From Phellopilus nigrolimitatus (lineage: Eukaryota; Basidiomycota; Agaricomycetes; Hymenochaetales; Hymenochaetaceae): a DNA stretch of 46,497 nucleotides. This document shows positions 43,144 to 46,497 of the stretch, one piece after another (the stretch's first letter is position 1; the number at the start of each line of letters is the position of its first letter). The stretch lies in contig JAJOHG010000201.1 of assembly GCA_021029095.1 (NCBI GenBank), positions 1-46,497 on the forward strand, given 5' to 3'. A program made the translations under genes and the position numbers. The notes beneath the pieces are model-generated. The model searched no databases. It saw only the letters and a program-made list of their open reading frames with translations, and was not told where the DNA came from.

Positions 43144-46100
43144 TTATAGGCTCGACTCGTCTTTTCGGAGTAGAGGGGAAACCGCCCGAACACTATGCAG
43201 GGACAAGACAGCTGCTTTTTGAGCGAGCTGGATCGCTGTGTCCAGCTTTCTCGGGTCATGGAATGTCGAAGGGTCGCTGACAATCGATGCACAGAGTGCA
43301 CCCACGAGCGAGTCTCCTGCGCCCGTAACGCTCACGATTTCGTCCTTCTCCATCACAATAGCCGAGAAATGTTTGAGGACAACGATTTCTTTGGAATGAA
43401 TACCCTTTGCAACAATGTACCGCCTCAACGGATTGCTTCGCTCGTTCGCCCACGCAGTCGATTCAACATCCTGTCCGGAAATTCGCATCGCGACGACAAC
43501 GCCTCTTTCGCCGCACTTGATGATGAGATTTTGGAAGAATGGCAGCAAGTTGACGGCCATCTGTGCGATACCTTCCGTTACCAGGAACGAAAGATTACCC
43601 TTGTCTTTGGAAGGACAAGCGGGCTGCCTGCCTAGCTGTTCGAGGTCCATTCGCCATTCTGAACCAAGGTTGAAGCTGTTGATGACGTCCCACCACAGAC
43701 GGTGGTTTACCAGTCCGTGCGTTTCAGAGTCAGCCTCGCGGTACATATGGGAGAGTTCTAGAAGGTTAGGAGAGGCGTATGTCACTGGTGACCGTGTAGA
43801 ATCGGTCTTGTTTGTGATAAGCTGGTCTAGAATTGCAGGAAGGATCGAGATTGACTTTGAAGACGAAGTTGGCTCGCTAAAATAGAATGAAAAGAGTGAA
43901 AAGGTTGAGATTTTGGAACAGCGAGTATTGCTTACAAGAAAGCTTTTATAGTTTGTGACGTGAGTGAGTCTGTCTAGAAGGGATTCACAAGAGACAGGCT
44001 TACAATCAATTGGCTTCTGACGGTTACAGAACCTGGTCAAAACCGCAGAAAGAGTCGATGGCAACATGTTACCGTCCATTACTACCAGTGATGGGCTCTC
44101 TTCGCTTAAACGTTGTAGGACCTGGACAGCGATCAGCCACCAATAGTGCAAAGTCTCTAGCGGTTTTCAGGCTCACCTCTTTCTCGGATACATTACGTAT
44201 GATGTCCATATCCGCCACTCCGCCCACAAGCGCGCCAGATGCATCGAGTACCATGTCACAAACTGCCGTTCTGGCGTCCTCAGAGTGCAAGAACCCGTCA
44301 CTACGCATACCGAGCCGTGCATGTTCGTCCAGGAGGAAAGGCGCAAACTCGTCTTGGCCCACAGGTGACACGAGCAGCGTAGCGCGCGGGTCTGCATCAG
44401 GTCCAGACGATAAAATACGGTGCGCCGCTTCTGCGATGTTCCGCGCGACGCCGCCTATGGTCAAAGACACTGTTCCCGGCGCTGTCGTCTGCGCAACATC
44501 GACATGTTTTTCGCCGTCGCTTGGCGCGACTCTTCCGGTGATGTCGATCGCTGAAGCACCGATGACAACAAGCTTCGAAGGCGTCTGATTGCTAGGAGTC
44601 AGCAGGGGTCGTACGTGGCATGTTAATGCTACGATACCCTGAACTCAGAAGATGTTGGGCTTTGCTCGCGAGGCTCGGGCCGTTGTTTTTCTTTTGGGTC
44701 GGAAAAGGTTTTGTTCGAGGTGGTCGATGAGCGAGACGTTTTCGTCGAATCTTCGTGCTGTCAAAATGCGAAAAATATGTTTATTCTTGAAATTAGATTA
44801 CGTTTTATCGGTGGGCCTCACAGCTTCCTCCGCTTCCAGTTTTGCGTATTCCACGGCAATTTTGCCACCTGAGGTCCAACATACACAGCACAAGCCACAG
44901 TTAGAGGTAATCTTCAATAAGCCAGGTCGGAATTCTCACCAATTACCGCAGCATTCTCAAGAAGAGCAAGGTCTGTACACGGCCTCAATCACGGTAGTAA
45001 CAATAAACAATAAAAAAAGAAACACGCACTGCTCTGCAGAGATTTTCCGCCCGTCAATTCTACTACGCGAGCAAGGAGCCACGGCGTGACCTCCTTCCCC
45101 TTCTTGCTTACCCCGTTCATCTCGGATTCTAGGATGGCTTGGTCGACGGCTGCTTGAATCTCAGCTCCTTGCGAGGCATACTCGTCGGGTATCGGAGCCG
45201 CAAACAAGGTCCCATTCTCCAAACCCAAGCGCCATTGTGCTTCTTCAAGAAGCAGGATGAAAGTGTCAAATCCACCGTAGAGTTATACTTAACTTCACGT
45301 ACTGAGTATATCGGCTGCTGCTCGAGGGTTGTTGACTTTCCAGTTCGTCTGGTGCAGTGAAAGATTAGACGTGATTTGCAGACCTGGCTGAAGAAAGGAA
45401 TGTACCTTAAATTCGCTTTTGCCACAGTAAAACGCAGGGAAATCATAAGTCTCCCCATATGTCAGGACTGGGACACCAAGAGTTTCCTATCAACGAGTAA
45501 GTATTGCAATTTTAATGCAAAGATGGACATTTTGCAACTGACAAGATATTCCAAGGTCCTGGAGTTGCCAATGTTGTCGTAAGATCCAAAAAAAAAGGTA
45601 GTAAATAAAATGAATATCGTACCTTCCAATATCCAAGATCGACTTGATACCTCCGGAGACAACCCCAACATTGCGTCTCGAAAGCTCATGTAAGTCAGCA
45701 GATATGTCTAAGGCTATATAACAAAACTTGCTGTAAGGAATCACATTTCAATGCATGAGATCATACTCACTATTTTCCCCTCCTCGATGCACCCCGCCCA
45801 GACTAAAGGTTAGTCAATAACGTCGGACCTTCCGTAATACAAGACGACGAATACTGACCCTCCAGTAGCGATGACCTTAATCCCAGCCATATGCGCAAAA
45901 ATCAAAGTAGAACATATAGTCGTACCACCATCCCTTCGCAGACCAATTGCAGGGCCAATATCACGACGGGAGACCTTGATGCGCTTCGTGAGTACGCCTG
46001 CCATGCATCTAAGATAGTAAGCTACAGTACCTTCACAATGTTCTTGTTCCCCTCCGTATCCGCGAGCCGCTCCAGCTCAGCATCCTGCAGGCCGATCTTG

Positions 46101-46397
46101 ACTCTCCCCTCGACGATGCCAATCGTCGCGGGTACGGCCCCCTGCGCGCGTACGATGCTCTCGAGCTTCCTTGCAATCTCGAGGTTCACTGGGGGCGCGA
46201 CACCGTTCGTGACGAGGGCTGTTTCAAGGGCGACGATAGGCCGGCGCGCAGCGAGAGCCTCCTGGACCTCCGGGTGCAAGTCGAGTGCACCCCCGCGCCT
46301 CGTACGCTTCAGAAAGGCATTTGTAACAGCCCCGGGGTGTGTCGCATATGATCGTGCGCGTGTGGGGCACCGAGCGGTCTGACACCCGACTGAACAT
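43144..46397 (-). CDS. Pseudouridine-5'-phosphate glycosidase - pseudouridine kinase fusion
   Basis: Bifunctional enzyme for pseudouridine breakdown: the PfkB half phosphorylates pseudouridine and the PsuG (IndA-like) half splits the C-glycosidic bond to uracil and ribose 5-phosphate. First exons: 46397..46386, 46306..46031, 45974..45859, 45802..45771, 45713..45623, a 16-nt exon 45558..45543, then 45486..~45406 and further exons to the stop. PsuG landmarks: HPEVQEALAARRPIVALET, VSRRDIGPAIGLRRDGGTTI, GGLGGVHRGGE, LDISADLHEL, GGIKSILDIGRTLE, ENGTLFAAPIP, ELTGGKSL. Kinase landmarks: KLVVIGASAIDI, TIGGVARNIAEA, RTAVCDMVLD, and the catalytic VTGAGDSLVGAL (GAGD). A 12-nt first exon is inferred; an in-frame ATG at 46448 is an alternative start. 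The domain fusion is known from other fungi and animals. Confidence 0.88.
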
Positions 46398-46497
46398 TAT
46401 GATTGAGTGAGCCTGAGCACTATTCACGCTCGCTGCTCGTGACTTCATGGACTGAGCGTGACTGTGACACGCCGCGCATCGTCGATCATGTAAGGGG

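Overview
This window is nuclear DNA from a filamentous basidiomycete, most likely Agaricomycetes. Genes are dense and cut by many 50-70 nt introns with GTNNGN..YAG borders. Coding exons can be as short as 9 nt. Every protein that can be recognised is an ordinary fungal housekeeping protein (Pex16, Ice2, His7 fusion, Pal1, Δ8-sphingolipid desaturase, Rad51, Rap1-like, Siz/PIAS, NudC, Irc3). Nothing bacterial, viral or plasmid-like is visible. Gene models were built by hand from conserved protein segments and splice consensus. For most genes the exon lengths add up to a whole number of codons.

Layout. 1-7 kb: an unrecognised minus-strand gene running off the left edge, then PEX16 (peroxisome biogenesis), ICE2 (ER membrane) and a low-molecular-weight tyrosine phosphatase. 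7.06-7.85 kb: an AT-rich MITE-like insertion with 20-bp perfect terminal inverted repeats and TA flanks, sitting in the shared promoter of the phosphatase and an SH3BGR-like glutaredoxin-fold gene. 9-14.2 kb: a short-chain dehydrogenase, then 3-phosphoglycerate dehydrogenase (serine synthesis) divergent from the bifunctional HisH-HisF histidine enzyme, sharing a 228-bp promoter. 14.6-20.2 kb: Pal1 morphology protein, cytochrome-b5 Δ8-sphingolipid desaturase, ribosomal protein eL13. 20.3-21.7 kb: AT-rich gene-free DNA. 21.7-25.5 kb: a MetE-like (UROD/MetE fold) protein and an unrecognised 603-aa protein.

25.7-46.4 kb: RAD51, mitochondrial ribosomal protein uL4m, ribosomal protein uS9 (RPS16) carrying an apparent one-base frameshift, an unrecognised 375-aa protein, a Rap1-like protein (BRCT + BRCT-like + Myb), the ADP/ATP carrier, a SIZ/PIAS SUMO ligase, NudC, the mitochondrial helicase Irc3, and a pseudouridine glycosidase-kinase fusion.

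The genes do not form one pathway cluster. Several pairs are head-to-head with short shared promoters: serine/histidine synthesis; the 375-aa protein/Rap1; SIZ1/NudC; uL4m/RPS16. No previously undescribed multi-gene system is evident. The points most worth a second look are the RPS16 frameshift, the transposon in a bidirectional promoter, the extreme microexons (9 nt in the ADP/ATP carrier), the Rap1-like protein's architecture, and the candidate shared amino-acid-control site between SER3 and HIS7.
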